Shown here: piece after piece, positions 1-11,096 of the stretch | How positions within the stretch are numbered: position 1 is the stretch's first letter | Layout of the letters: every line of letters begins with the position of its first letter | Origin: Eretmocerus hayati | Taxonomy: Eukaryota > Arthropoda > Insecta > Hymenoptera > Aphelinidae | Length of the DNA stretch: 64,000 nt | Direction of reading: 5' to 3' | NCBI GenBank assembly: GCA_029851415.1 | Contig: CM056743.1 | Location: 70,896,186 to 70,960,185 of the forward strand | Made by a program: the position numbers and the translations under genes | Notes under the pieces: model-generated | What the model was told of the DNA's origin: nothing | The model's input: only the letters and a program-made list of their open reading frames with translations | The model's database searches: none

Positions 1-381
1 ATGCATAGTATGCCGTCTCGGAAAGTCAGCGGTGCAAATATCATGTATCTCATTGTCGCATATGTTCATAAGAACTTCAAATACAGATCTCATTCAAGAT
101 TTTAAATCATCGCCCACTCCGTGAGAATTATGTGATTAGTCCTCCCTCAAACCAGTGCAGTTCACAAGCTTTTGAATGTCGATCAGAATAGTAGATTGAG
201 CATAGCGAGGACGCCTAGAAACCCGCTGCTGCTACGTACGGACGTATGAAACTGCATACGCGTCTCGTACGGAAACATTTTTCCTTCGGGAGAATCAAGC
301 TGGACCTTGCCTTCGCCCACGTCCAGCCCGGTTTCCCGAAGGGTGAAATGTTTCCAGCACTCGACGCGTGATGTACTATTC

Positions 382-1111
382 TCGGTTATCGCACCGATTC
401 GGTTCGCCGACTCGGTGTACGGACCCGACCCACAGACTGAGTTGCCGTGATCAGCCTTTGCCGCGCGGATCGCTCTTGAAAATTTTGTCGACATTGTGAG
501 ATGCAAATACGCCACGGGAGCCGAAGAACAGTGCTAGCAACGTGTGTACGTTCAGGCAAAATCCTCCGAAATTCTTTACACCATGCTAATTCGATTCAAG
601 ACATCGATTCATCATTTTCGAATAATGAACTACATCAATGCTTCCTCGAATGAGAGCGAATGAGGCGCGTCGTTATAGATTTCGATCATAGACCAGAAAT
701 TATGATAGCTCAATTCACAATAGTGACCGAGTTGGTTGACCGACTCAGTTGACCGAGTCGGTGTACCGGCTCATTCCAACGTATTCGACCAGATCGCCGC
801 CCTGACTCCTCTCGTGCTTTTGTTTCCTAGAGTGTTCAGTTCAAGGTTTGTCCAGGTTGTATTTGATAGGGAAATTTTATTCTTTTTACTTTCCACAGAA
901 TTCATCTGAAAAACGGAGGACTCATCACTCAAAATGATTAACCATCCCTTACTTTTTCAAACATCTAATTACTACTATTCGGCAATCTTATTTCACCAAC
1001 ATTGCACACTATTCATCCCGAAAGGAAATTGATTCCTTTCTTCCTTCTTGACCGACTCGGCAAAGTGAAACAGTCACCGAGGCCGTCAACGGACTCGGTT
1101 ACCGACTCGGT
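382..1111. repeat. Three clusters of an ACCGACTCGGT palindromic motif
   Basis: Clusters at about 382-420, 724-770 and 1051-1111 carry variants of ACCGACTCGGT and its reverse complement ACCGAGTCGGT. The clusters are about 330-340 bases apart, which suggests a degenerate long tandem unit, although the DNA between them is not obviously similar. No gene is recognisable in 1-1150; open frames there are short and lack codon character. Confidence 0.45.
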
Positions 1112-1150
1112 CTCTTCCAGTAGGGTCGTGAATACGCCAATCATCGCTCA

Positions 1151-1972
1151 TTGGTTTCTCCATGTATGACTTTTAGAGTTATAGCCCGTGGTGGCACAAA
1201 GCAAATTTCCCCCATTCTCCTAGTGCATCCTCAACAAACCAACAAATCCACACACAATGTCATTCCCCTATTGCAGGCACATGCTCATAATTCTAAATAT
1301 ACTGCAGCTCCTCAGCGGTTGGACGAGCAACATCCCTTAATCTGGATGTTGGAGGAGTTACGAGAGTGGAATCAGCTTGACGAATGCACGGGTTGTGCAT
1401 ATTTCTGGACAGATGATGACAAGTGGTGATGATAACCCTCTACTCTGATCATAAACGGCAACATCCTGGCTAATATTCCATCAGGAGGCTCACGCCCAGT
1501 AGGCACCAGTAGCGTTCTGGATGGGATTGGAGGTGCGAGTGGGAGCGCCAATGGAAGTACGATTTGTGGAGCCGTGAGCATCGGAGGTGGAAACCCAACA
1601 ACTCCTCTTGGATCAAGCCCAATCAATCTTGAACATCAACAGTTCAACATCTTCCCGGCTATTTTCAGCCGTCAACTCAATTTTACGGCTAGTGCTAGTC
1701 AGACAAAGCTCATGGATGATTTGAGACCTAACTTAGGATTACTCAGTGTAAATTTGATGGACAATGAATTGTCTCACTTATCTCATGTGCAAGAAAAACG
1801 TAAGAGTGTTACCGCCGTATCAAATGAGCAAGGCCTTGGGCAGTACACACCGCAACAGAATCACCAGAGCACTCCAGCGTCGTCAGAAAATATGACGAAT
1901 AGGAATGGTATTGTGACGTGTCCTCTAGTAGGTCAGTACAAAACATTCGCCTATCCTCAGGTTTTGTGGTAG
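1151..1972 (+). other. Two same-frame open stretches, possible exon relics
   Basis: One reading frame is open from 1151 to 1429, closes with TGA TGA TAA, and is open again from 1436 to 1972. The second stretch, about 178 codons, has no ATG near its start. A plausible splice acceptor (pyrimidine-poor, ending TCAG) lies at 1480-1483, and a GTAGGT donor-like site lies near 1927. The inferred peptide is rich in Gly, Ser and Asn at first, then Gln, Leu and Asn, as in a disordered regulatory protein. I do not recognise it and see no domain. The opposite strand also has an open stretch at 1925-2245. It may be an exon of a host gene, a decayed element ORF, or chance. Confidence 0.2.
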
Positions 1973-2450
1973 TCCTTTCAAATTCTCACCGTTTGATTCA
2001 ACATCTCCGATGTGGTCTGTTGGGATCCATGGACGATCCATCAAAGTTCTCGTGTATGACGTAGGATCCTTTGGAAAGACTGGAGGAGTTTCATTGAGTA
2101 CATCGCCTTGAAAATTCATTCGAGGAGAAAATATCCCTCCCCTTCCTGAAAATGAGTGAACGAATCTCTTCCTCGGCCAACCTCGGCAGTATGATGCGCG
2201 AGAAAACTTCAAGTAATTTGATTTTGGGTCCTGATTGATCGTCACACAGAAAATGCGATCTTTCGAAAACTATTGTTCTATAGGTTTCAGCATCAAGAGG
2301 CGTGGTAGCACCTCGCTGGCCAGACGAAAAACCGAGCGAGGCGCTGTGCCTGTCTATACTCTGAATTGAGGTTTTTTAACCTCACACTTTTTTCCACTTG
2401 GATTTTTACCTCTTCAACGTTGCTCATACAGCTCTATCATACTCTAGCTA
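1973..2450. other. Unannotated spacer left of the foldback element
   Basis: AT-rich DNA with no open frame worth calling on the + strand. A minus-strand open stretch (1925-2245) has no recognisable domain. Confidence 0.4.
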
Positions 2451-2777
2451 GTCCGGTCGACATAGGACCTTTTGTTGTACCGTCTGTGTACAGTAGTGTA
2501 GATGATGCGATGAAAAAGTGTGTGGAATGACAATTCATTACCACCAAAGGTGGGAATCGTACGTGCTATACAAGACAAGTAATCAATTTTTCGAATAGTT
2601 AATTTGCAAGAGGTTTGGTACCGCTAGCGTACCCTGCCCACCTTATGATAATTCGAAAGCTCCTCGAGCGTATATTGGAGTGAAAATGAGGTTGGCACTC
2701 TAGCTATGGTTGGTATCTGGTAATCTAGGGGTCAAAGATCGAAATTTTGAGAGAAAATAATTGAAAATGTGATTTTC

Positions 2778-3974
2778 GCCTTTCAACTCAGAAACGAGGC
2801 ATGGAATTCATCGAAATTTCACAAGAATAATTTCTTGTTCGTCTCTTCAGAATCTACGATTTTCATACCCGCGGTTTTCCTCAGAAGATCGTCGTGTCTG
2901 AGATAATCGCGATAGACCTTGTGAGGCACGGCTCTTCAGACAATTTTCGCCTTTCAACTTGAAAACGATGGCAATTATTGAAATTTCACAGAAATGCTTC
3001 TTCGTTCGTCACTTCACAATCTACAATTTGCGTACCCGTGGATTTTCCCAGAAGATCGTCGTGTCTGAGATGATCGCGATAGACCTTGCCAGGCATGGCT
3101 CTTCAGACGATTGTTGCCTTTCAACTCGAAAACGATGACAATTATTCAAATTTTACAAGAATACTTTTTTGTTCGTCTCTCTAAAATCTACAATTTACAT
3201 ACCCGTGGTTTTTCTCAGGAGATCGTCGTGTTTGAGATAATCGCGATAGACCTTGAAAGGCACGGCTTTTCATAGGAGTTTTGCCTTCCAACTTGAAAAT
3301 GATGGCATTTATTGAAATTTTACATGAATACTCTTCCGTTTGTCTCTTCAGAATCTACAATTTGCTTGCCCGGACTTCTTCTCAGGAGATCGTCGTGTCT
3401 GAGATAATCGCGATAGACCTTGTGAGGCATGGCGTCTCTGACGATTTTTGACGTTTAATTCGAAAACGATGGCATTTATCGAAATATCACGGGAATACTA
3501 TCTCGTTCATCCTTCCAAAATCTATGATTTGCATACCCGTAGTTTTTCTCAGGAGATCGTCATGTCTGAGATGATCGCGATATACCTTGTGAAGCACGGC
3601 TCCTCAGACGAGTTTTGCCTTTCAACTTGAAAACGATGGCATTCATCGAAATTCTACATCAATACTTTCTCGTTCGTCTCTTGAAAACCTACAATTCGCA
3701 AACCCGTGGTTCTTCTCAGGAGATTGTTGTGTCTGAGATAATCGCGATAGACCTTGTGAGGCACGGTTCTTCAGACGATTTTTGCCTTTCAATTCGAAAA
3801 CAATGGCAACGATCGAAATTTTACAAGAATACAAAGGAGTATTTCAAAAGAATGAACGAAGGAGTTCATCCTTTTGGAATCTACAATTAGTCTACCCGTA
3901 GTTTTTCTCAGAGGACCGTTGTGTCTGAGATAATCGCGATACACCATGTAAGGCATGGCTTCTGAGTACATCAC
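2778..3974 (+). repeat. Seven-copy 167-bp tandem subrepeat in the foldback left arm
   Basis: The anchor GCCTTTCAAC or a variant starts at 2778, 2949, 3116, 3283, 3450, 3617 and 3784. That is one 171-bp step followed by five steps of exactly 167. Each unit also carries GAGATCGTCGTGTCTGAGAT and CGCGATAGACCTTG. A single inverted unit occurs in the right arm at 5762-5925. Short ORFs in this stretch follow the repeat and are not genes. Confidence 0.85.
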
Positions 3975-4173
3975 TCTCAGAGCGATGTACGGGCATCAAA
4001 TATTCACTGAAAAAGGAGGAAACTGTCATGCCAGATAGACTTTTTCGTTCGATCATCATGCATGGATTTATGAATTATCGTTGTCTTGGCTTCTTCAGGA
4101 ATCACTCTTATCTTGGTGGAGCGCGATTGAGGCGGTGAAAGCCGAGTATTCTGTATTCTTCCTCGCATGCGAA

Positions 4174-4645
4174 CTCGCCTGCATTCCAAAATTTTTCCAC
4201 TACACCCCCTAGTGGCTGATTCCATAATCAGCCTCGCATCATAGGTACATTGATGGATCAATTCCAATGACACTTGAGTGATGCAATGAACTTTGAGAAT
4301 AATCCTGGTTGTAATCATATTCTCCCATTGTTGGAACGGATACTAGAATTGAAAAACGCACCATGATTATTCATCAACATTAGTGATTCAAGTCAATAGC
4401 GTATTTGGTGTTTATGATTGCCTTTTCAATTGAGTGGATCCACAGTATAGGAGTAAAGCATGGGAGGGAAGAGCGCCACGACAAGAGAATTGTATCATCA
4501 TTGTTCTATCGTATCACCTATCATACACCACTTTGGTGCAACGTATGGTTCCTGCATATAATACAAAATTCGAAATCTGCACATAAATGAACAGTGTGAT
4601 TCTGTGATTAATCGATCCACTGCAACGCCTGCGAGTTGGCATGCC
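4174..4645. other. Foldback loop, no recognisable gene
   Basis: Single-copy-looking AT-rich DNA between the arms. Only short unrelated open frames are seen; no transposase or other domain could be recognised. Confidence 0.4.
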
Positions 4646-5556
4646 AGGCTGTCTACCGGTCCTTAGAGTCTTTGAAGTCCTTGAAAAGTCCTTATTTGAT
4701 TCGAAGAGTCCTCAAGTCCTCAAAAGGTCCTGGATTATGGAGCTCGGTCCTTGAAATTTTGAGACTTGTGTGCAAAAACTGATCCCCTTCAATTCCAATC
4801 TGCGCGGATGCCCATCTAAGATCGTGTATTTCATGAACTTGGCCAACGAGAGCTAATTCAATTAGCTGATAGTTATGCTGATTATGACATAAGGGAAATG
4901 TGCCCAACTTGTCCCCATTCAGCCATTTTCTTAATCACTCTGGCCCACTCGATATTTTCCAATGCACTCGTGCTCATTCTGAAGCTTGTCCCAAGGCCTC
5001 CAAAACAACTTGGAGTACATTCAATTTGGACCCACTGGAGCCAAACTGTTCCAGTTCTCCCAAAAGGTGATTTTTGAGAGTTGACAAAAGTGTGTACCCA
5101 ACTTATCCCCATCATTCAAAACAATGTGAATCGGCGATAAAGAGCATAAAATTGTTTTCATCACTGTGCAGCAACATTTGTAGTTTTTAACGGCCCAAGA
5201 CACTATAACCGACCTATTTTGATCCGTCGAACACGTTCTGGGTGGTGAAGAAGCCATGCTGCACGCCATTCCGAGATAATCATATAGGATTGTGTCGGCC
5301 TTCTTGTTTCTCAAATCATCTCCGTGTTTGTACATAGAATCGCTCCAAATCAGAGTTTGGCAACCCTGGAGAGTGGATTTTGAAGATCTTGGGACAAGAA
5401 ATCGAGTGCGCCAAAGGACGTTAAGATTGGTCGAATGGGAATAAATTTGCACCGATTCAATGATCCATTTTGGTCCTTGAGATGATTGATCTCAGTCCTT
5501 AAAAGGCCTTGTGAAAGTCCTTTATTGTCCCGCAAAAATCCGGTAGACAGCCTGCA
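4646..5556. mobile_element. hAT-like TIR element in the foldback loop
   Basis: Termini are CAGGCTGTCTACCGG at 4649-4663 and its inverse CCGGTAGACAGCCTG at 5541-5555, with GCATGC outside on the left and CATGC on the right. Just inside both ends are repeated AGTCCTTGAAAAGTCCTT-type subterminal motifs. CAG-starting termini with short subterminal repeats are typical of hAT-superfamily elements. No transposase is encoded. Its interior holds a fragment of another TIR family. Confidence 0.6.
4887..5465 (+). mobile_element. Right-truncated copy of the 57105-58410 TIR element
   Basis: Starts with TAAGGGAAATGTGCCCAACT, matching the left end of the element at 57103, and follows it through blocks such as ACTGGAGCCAAACTG (5034-5048), CAAAAGTGTGTACCCAACTT (5084-5103) and GACCTATTTTGATCCGTC. 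The right terminal repeat is absent. This copy lacks the TTAA-flanked insertion seen at 57343-57720 and so records an unoccupied site. Confidence 0.65.
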
Positions 5557-5980
5557 TGCAAGGAAAAATACAGAAACCCAGCTTCCACCACCTCAATCGC
5601 GCTATTCCAAGATATGAGTAATTTCTGAGGAAGCCAAGACTACGATAATTCATGAATCCATGCATGATCAACAAAAAAGTCCATTTGGCATGACAGTTTC
5701 CTTCTTTTCCAGTGAATATTTCATGCACCGCACATCGTTCTGGGAGTAATGTACTAGAAACCATGCCTCACAAGGTCTATCGCGATTATCTCAGACACGA
5801 CGATCTCCTGAGAGAAACTACGGGTTTGCAAATCGTAGATTTTGGAGAGACGAACAAGAAAGTATTTTTGTGAAATTTTGAAAAATGCCATCGTTTCTGA
5901 GTTGAAAGGCAAACATCGCATTTTTAATCATTCTCTCTCAAAAGTTCGATCTTTGACCCCTAGATGACCAGATACCAACC

Positions 5981-6103
5981 CAGGCGCGGATCCAGCCGGG
6001 GGTGATCCTGGGGCCATGTGGGCCATAGCTCCCCCAAGAAATTTTTGAAAGTCGGAATTTGTAGTATGATGATCCCTAAATGCCGTTAGCAAGAGAGATA
6101 TCT

Positions 6104-6164
<61 letters not shown>

Positions 6165-6260
6165 TCATGTATACGTTGACTAGTCACACACCCATACCAC
6201 TCTCGCCACTGACCATGCCCCCCCCCCCCCCCCCAAGCGACACCGCTGGATCCGCCACTG
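5981..6260. mobile_element. hAT-type MITE inserted in the foldback right arm
   Basis: 280 bp beginning CAGGCGCGGATCCAG and ending CTGGATCCGCCACTG (imperfect terminal inverted repeats). The flanks are TACCAACC (5973-5980) and TATCAACC (6261-6268), an 8-bp target duplication with one mismatch. The corresponding left arm of the foldback element (2704-2721) reads straight through this site, giving the empty target. The interior contains a GT microsatellite and a C-run. Confidence 0.8.
6101..6158 (+). repeat. (GT)n microsatellite
   Basis: Uninterrupted TG dinucleotides inside the hAT-type MITE; a run of about 18 C follows at 6218-6235. The ORF across it is an artefact of the repeat. Confidence 0.95.
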
Positions 6261-6521
6261 TATCAACCATACCTAGGGTGCCTACCTCATTTTTACTTCA
6301 ATGTACGCTCGGTAAGCTTTCAAATTAGCATAAGGTGGGCACTGTACGCTACCGTTACCGAACCTCTTGCAAATTAACTATTTGAAAAATTAATTACTCG
6401 GCTTGTATAGCGCGTACGATCCCCACCTTCGGTGGGAATGAATTATCATTTCACATACTTTTTCATCGCATCATCCACAGTTCTGTACGCAGACGGTAAA
6501 GAAAAGTTCCTACGCGGACCA

Positions 6522-7734
6522 GAATAAGCGAAACCTCCTTAATACGATTCAGAGTTCTGTACAATCATTTTTCCAATCCGAGCACTGGACGCGTTTTATT
6601 TCACGCCGCAAATTCATGCCTTCGTTTTACATCTCAGTTCAATTTCACCAGCCCCGTGTTTCGACTCGAGAAATATCGAAACGTAGTTATGTAAGGTCCG
6701 TAACTATCATCGTTCATATTTTTCTTCTGAACGCATCAATACACTGTTGTATCTCACCACCCGAATCTGCTCGGCATTACTATAATCTAACAGGTTTGAA
6801 TGCGGCATCGTTCAAATTTCGATCTATATTAGAGAGTTTTGATCGCATGACTTCTATACAGTTTTTCACGCATTTTTAGACTCTTGTACTTGAAATTGCA
6901 AGAGTACATGCTCAATGCATCTAATATTTTGCGGCGGTATAAAGCCGATCATCATTGCCACTCGATCTCGAGTTTTCATCGTGAACGCCGTGGTTGGATA
7001 ACCTACAAGTTATCATAGGTTAAACACCAAAACAATAACAAGAGCACGTGGCATCACACCAAAACCATAACATTGCTGAACGGGTGAAGCGACTAACCTC
7101 TGCGACAATTGTGGTGGCAAATTCAAAATCAGCTCTTTTCCATGAGTTTTCCTGGAAAATTGAGTGGTAAAAAAATTATCGGACAAGTCATTTCGGACTC
7201 AAAATTTGATGAACTACACGATGCCATATCGCAAAGTTATTTTTCTTGAATATTTCGAAAAAAATTTTCCCGTTCGCATCGAATTTTCCATTTTCTCAAT
7301 TTGATTTTTTCACCATCCAAGGCAGAAGGTCGAACCATGTAAGAATCAATTTCGATCCAATTTGTACCTCGCAAAGAAAAAAAATGCCAAGGTGTGTCCA
7401 CCTTAAAATGGTCATACATCATATATATAAAGGTTCTACGCGTGATGTTCGCGCAGCGAGAAAGCGTGACAAAGAGACATAAGGGGTGAGCTGCGAGCTA
7501 TGACTGAGCCTATACAGGCTGACTGTCGCAGTTTTTGGATCTGTAATGGGGGTTATAGATTGATCTCTTCTCCGTGACCCAACGAAAGAATTTCTGTCTG
7601 AATTTGCGCCAAAGTGCAAATGTGATGAGTGGTGGTGTGCTTGAATCTTCGATGAGAGTTGTGGCAAAATTTCTTCCACAGGTTCTTATCATCATATGCT
7701 GCAGACTCCTCAACCAAATGAATGAAATTTTGTT
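6522..7734. other. Spacer without recognisable features
   Basis: AT-rich DNA. Several 60-90 codon frames overlap on both strands, none with recognisable composition or domain. A TATATATAAAGG motif at about 7421-7432 is TATA-like, but nothing downstream supports a gene. Confidence 0.35.
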
Positions 7735-8148
7735 GTGAGACAGCTCAAGCAGGTTTCAAAGACTCTATGGGAAGAGTTTTTGGCCTCAATGCTGATCAAC
7801 AAATCAATTTTACTCCACCATTCTCTGAGATTCGAGCATCGACTTGCAGTGACTTCAAAAATGGATTGCTCTGCTACAACCTGGATTAGTTCATTTTAAT
7901 AATTCCATTGGTTTATTGTTTTTGGTGAAACTATATGATGTGTCTCCATTATTGAGTGGATATGATGAAACTCTGAGCGGAAAGTTTGGTGATGAGAGTT
8001 GGAAATTTCAAAGAGTACGAAATTTAGGTATAGCGTGCTTGGACTTTCTACATGGTTGTTCCTTGAAATACATGATTCAATGATCCTGGTATCATTCCAC
8101 AATCAGATCTTGGTATGAGAAAAGCGACAAAATTATATCAACCTAATA

Positions 8149-8651
8149 GAGAACTGACATGACTACAAAAATTATTGAAAAATGCTCATATTATGGAAGT
8201 TCACGTTAAAATAGACACTATATGTGGAAATTCGAGAATTTCCTGTTGTAAAAGTGACTTAAATTTGAGTCTGAAGTTTTTCAGGTTTTGAATTGGCGCC
8301 ATTCAATATGGCGGCGACTGCACATGAGTCACGTGACTTCAGAATGTTTTCCACGATGAATTTGAGGCGAACTTGCGTTTCCTCACCGCGAACTTCTATT
8401 ATTTGAGTAAAATAAGCTCTCGATCGTGATTCAGATAAGAATTCCTGATGAGAAATGACATCACAACAGTTGAGGAATTCAGCGGCACAAGTGTAGACGC
8501 CGCCATCTTGGATGGCGCCAATTCAAATTGTCAAAACTTCAATGATTTAAAAACCATAGAGGCGCCGTAGAAATTTCAAACTTCTCTTCCATATATCCAT
8601 TTTACCGCGAGCTCTCAAGATATAACATTTCCCGGAATTATGTCAGTTCCC
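8149..8651. mobile_element. Palindromic MITE, TA-flanked
   Basis: 503 bp starting GAGAACTGACATGA and ending ATGTCAGTTCCC, flanked by TA (8147-8148, 8652-8653). The two halves remain similar for roughly 200 bp, including TTGAATTGGCGCCAT with AGATGGCGGCG-type blocks, so the element is nearly one hairpin. The opposite arm of the host inverted repeat (about 10680-10700) lacks it. A TA duplication suggests a Tc1/mariner-type donor. Confidence 0.75.
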
Positions 8652-9078
8652 TATCGCACATCTTTCGTCGAGTCAAGTTTCACTCACAATCAAACATAGA
8701 CATTAGCGTGATCTTTTATGAGAGTGGCCCACAGAATTGTGTAGAGGTTTTTCAACAATTGTAGGGTTGTTCTGGATGTGTTGTCTGGGCTTGAACCTGA
8801 ATCAGGGTCTACCCTGGCCTCAAATTATATAATTTAAAACTGATTTGGGTTCACATTTCACTTCCATCCATCAAAATCAGTATAAATATCAGAGATTTTT
8901 CTTCTGCTAATCTGAATTATTCACCGCAAAGGATACCATATAATCAACATCTACATCTTGATGTGTAGTGATTAACACTTGCGAGAACATCATAGTAGTT
9001 TCGTACAGCCTGGATGGGATATGTGCATAACCGCTCATGAATTTGATTCATATTATTTTCAAATCAATGTATGCTCAT

Positions 9079-9749
9079 TAGGGTGGTCCTTATTCCCCAA
9101 ACTCTCTTTCTCGACTCGGTTCACGGTTTTCTTGCATCCTTATGACTAGAAAATCGTGTTCTGACCACGAAGAAGCCGAAAAAAGAATCTCTAACCGACC
9201 CGCCAGGGCAATTTTTAAATCAAATCCCTTGCACATTTATCGGCCTCTCCTGCGCATGCGCGGGATTTGATGCTCGTGAAAGTACCTTCAAACGATAGCT
9301 GGCGAAAATTCCTTCAAAATGATCCCTTGATAGAGTCGATTTGATGCATTTTAACCAGAGTTATGACTGTTTTTCGAGAGTGGAAGAGCCCAATGTGTCA
9401 AATCTGTGAGTCGAACAACGGCGTTGTTTGACAGCTTGAACTCGTTCATTTCCCGAGAACATTCATAACTCTGGTTACGATCCATCGAATCGACTGCATC
9501 AAGGGGTCATTTGAAAGGAAGATTTGCCAGCTATCGTTTCAAGATACTTTCACAAGCATACAATTGTGGGCATGCGCAGGAAAGGCTAAAAACTGGGTGA
9601 GGAATTTGATTAAAAAATCGCTCTGGCGGGTCGGTTAGAGATCTTTCCTCGGCTCCCTCACGGTAAATACACCATTTTCTAGTCATAAGGAAGCGAGAAA
9701 ACCGTGGAAGAAGTCGTAAAAGAGGGTTTGGGAAATGAGGACCACCCTA
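9079..9749. mobile_element. hAT-type palindromic MITE with perfect 8-bp duplication
   Basis: 671 bp with termini TAGGGTGGTCC and GGACCACCCTA. The perfect 8-bp target duplication ATGCTCAT is at 9071-9078 and 9750-9757. Both halves share further inverted blocks (TAACCGACCCGCCAG, GTGTATTTACC-like, CATAACTCTGGTTA), so most of the element can fold on itself. No coding capacity. Terminus and duplication length fit the hAT superfamily. Confidence 0.85.
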
Positions 9750-9757
9750 ATGCTCAT

Positions 9758-10635
9758 CTTTCACTAACAAATATTCCAAGAATTCAATACATATGGACCA
9801 AGAACATAATCTCTGGAAAACTGACATACAATGCTATTGGACTTTGTGAGTGCCGTAGCCCCAAAATTTTAATTTTTCATTCATTAATCTCTGAAATACA
9901 CGTACTGAAATAGTGATTCTTCGAATGATCGATAATCTATTCGTTCATCTACCATACGATATAGATATATCGTACAGCCAAAAGACCAGGTATAAATACA
10001 GGCTCCTCAGGCCATTGCGCCCGGCTTATGCTCAGTTGGATATCGGAGTTGTATCGAGCTTGGCCTCTTGGCTATTGATCCTAGTGCTCATGTATATGAG
10101 ATTTTGAATAAATGCCATATGATTCCCATATATTTTGAGTTTTAATGTGTACTCAAAACTGATAGAATCTCGATGCAGCTCAGAGACGCGATTTGGGTGA
10201 AGGAACGGCCCTAAGTACCCGTCCTCACGAAAAATCAGACGTCACATCCAACCTCTACACAGATATCCTGGATTGGTGGGTCCGTGGCCCTGAGTACCCA
10301 CCACCCCTATCTACGTATATCTGCGATATCCAAGTCGTGTGACTTCCCAAGGATGATATGTGAGTGGCCCTAATTACCCACTCCATTGACCTTCTAAAGT
10401 CATTAAATTTCTCACATCAGATTTCATTTTGTCCAAGGACCACTTAGGTACTTAACCCAAGGGTGGGCAAAATTTGATGGAGAAATAGAAAATTGATCAT
10501 CCTTGAAGCCCATTATTGTTTCATGAGTATACGCGCACCTCTATTGACGTATCCCTTTACGATCATGCTGATCCGGCTCTCTCCCTAGATCCAGAGCCCA
10601 TATTTGTACCCTCACAACTTCTCTATAACAGATTA
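9758..10635. other. Spacer with LTR-like signals and a GGCCCTRAGTACCCAC repeat
   Basis: A TATAAATACAGG box (9991) and an AATAAA signal (10107) lie about 116 bases apart on the + strand, the spacing seen in LTR promoters, but no LTR ends could be fixed. Three related motifs, GGCCCTAAGTACCCG (10207), GGCCCTGAGTACCCAC (10286) and GGCCCTAATTACCCAC (10376), follow at 79- and 90-base intervals. No gene is seen. Confidence 0.3.
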
Positions 10636-11096
10636 CATTGAATGTCAAGGTTTGATAGTAAGTGAAACTTGACTCGACGAAAGACGTGCAATTATGTTGA
10701 TATCACTTCATCGCTTTTCTCATACCAAGATCTGATTGTGGAATGATACCAGGATCATAGAGTAATGTATCTCAGGGCACATCTAGGTTGAGAATCCAAG
10801 GATCCAATACCTAAATTCCATACTCTTTGGAATTTCCAACTCTCATCACCAGTCTCTTCGTTCAGAATTTCACCACATCCACTCAATAATGGAGACACAT
10901 TATGTAGTTTCACCAAGAATGAATAAACCCATAGATCTATTAGGATGAACTGATTCAGGTTGTAGCAGAGCAATGCATTTTTGAAGTCACTACAACTCAA
11001 TGCTCAAATTTTGAAGGATGGTGAAGTAAAATTGATTTGTTGATCACCATTGAGACCAAAAACTCTTTCCATCTCTGGAACCTGCTTGAGCTGGTC

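Larger units (their letters stand above)
2451..6521. mobile_element. Foldback-type element with long subrepeat-bearing inverted arms
   Basis: The left side (about 2451-4173) reappears inverted on the right (about 5557-6521). Outer matches include the GTACCGTCTG..GTACAG / GATGATGCGATGAAAAAG block (2489-2520 against 6467-6500 inverted) and the GGTTGGTATCTGG block (2709-2721 against 5967-5979 inverted). Inner matches include the ATATTCACTG..AAACTGTCATGCC block (3999-4033 against 5694-5723 inverted). The left arm is longer because it holds seven copies of a 167-bp subrepeat where the right has one. Long inverted arms made of subrepeats are the hallmark of foldback (FB/Galileo-like) elements. No transposase ORF is visible in the loop, so this copy is non-autonomous. 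Two hAT-like elements are nested in it. Exact ends and the target duplication are uncertain by some bases. Confidence 0.75.
7735..11096. repeat. Large inverted repeat pair (arms 7735-8705 and 10636-11096)
   Basis: The left arm, after subtracting the MITE at 8149-8651, matches the right arm inverted. Shared blocks include GATCAACAAATCAATTTTAC (7794-7813), GTGACTTCAAAAATG, GTCTCCATTATTGAGTGGAT and TTCGTCGAGTCAAGTTTCAC (8668-8687). On the minus strand of the right arm a frame of about 80 codons (10755-11000) is open, while the left copy has stops in it. The arms may therefore be two inverted copies of an old coding repeat. I do not recognise the peptide. Confidence 0.7.

Noticed and set aside
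2778..3974. Small ORFs in the 167-bp array as genes
   Set aside because: They restart in each unit, change frame between units because 167 is not a multiple of three, and carry no domain.
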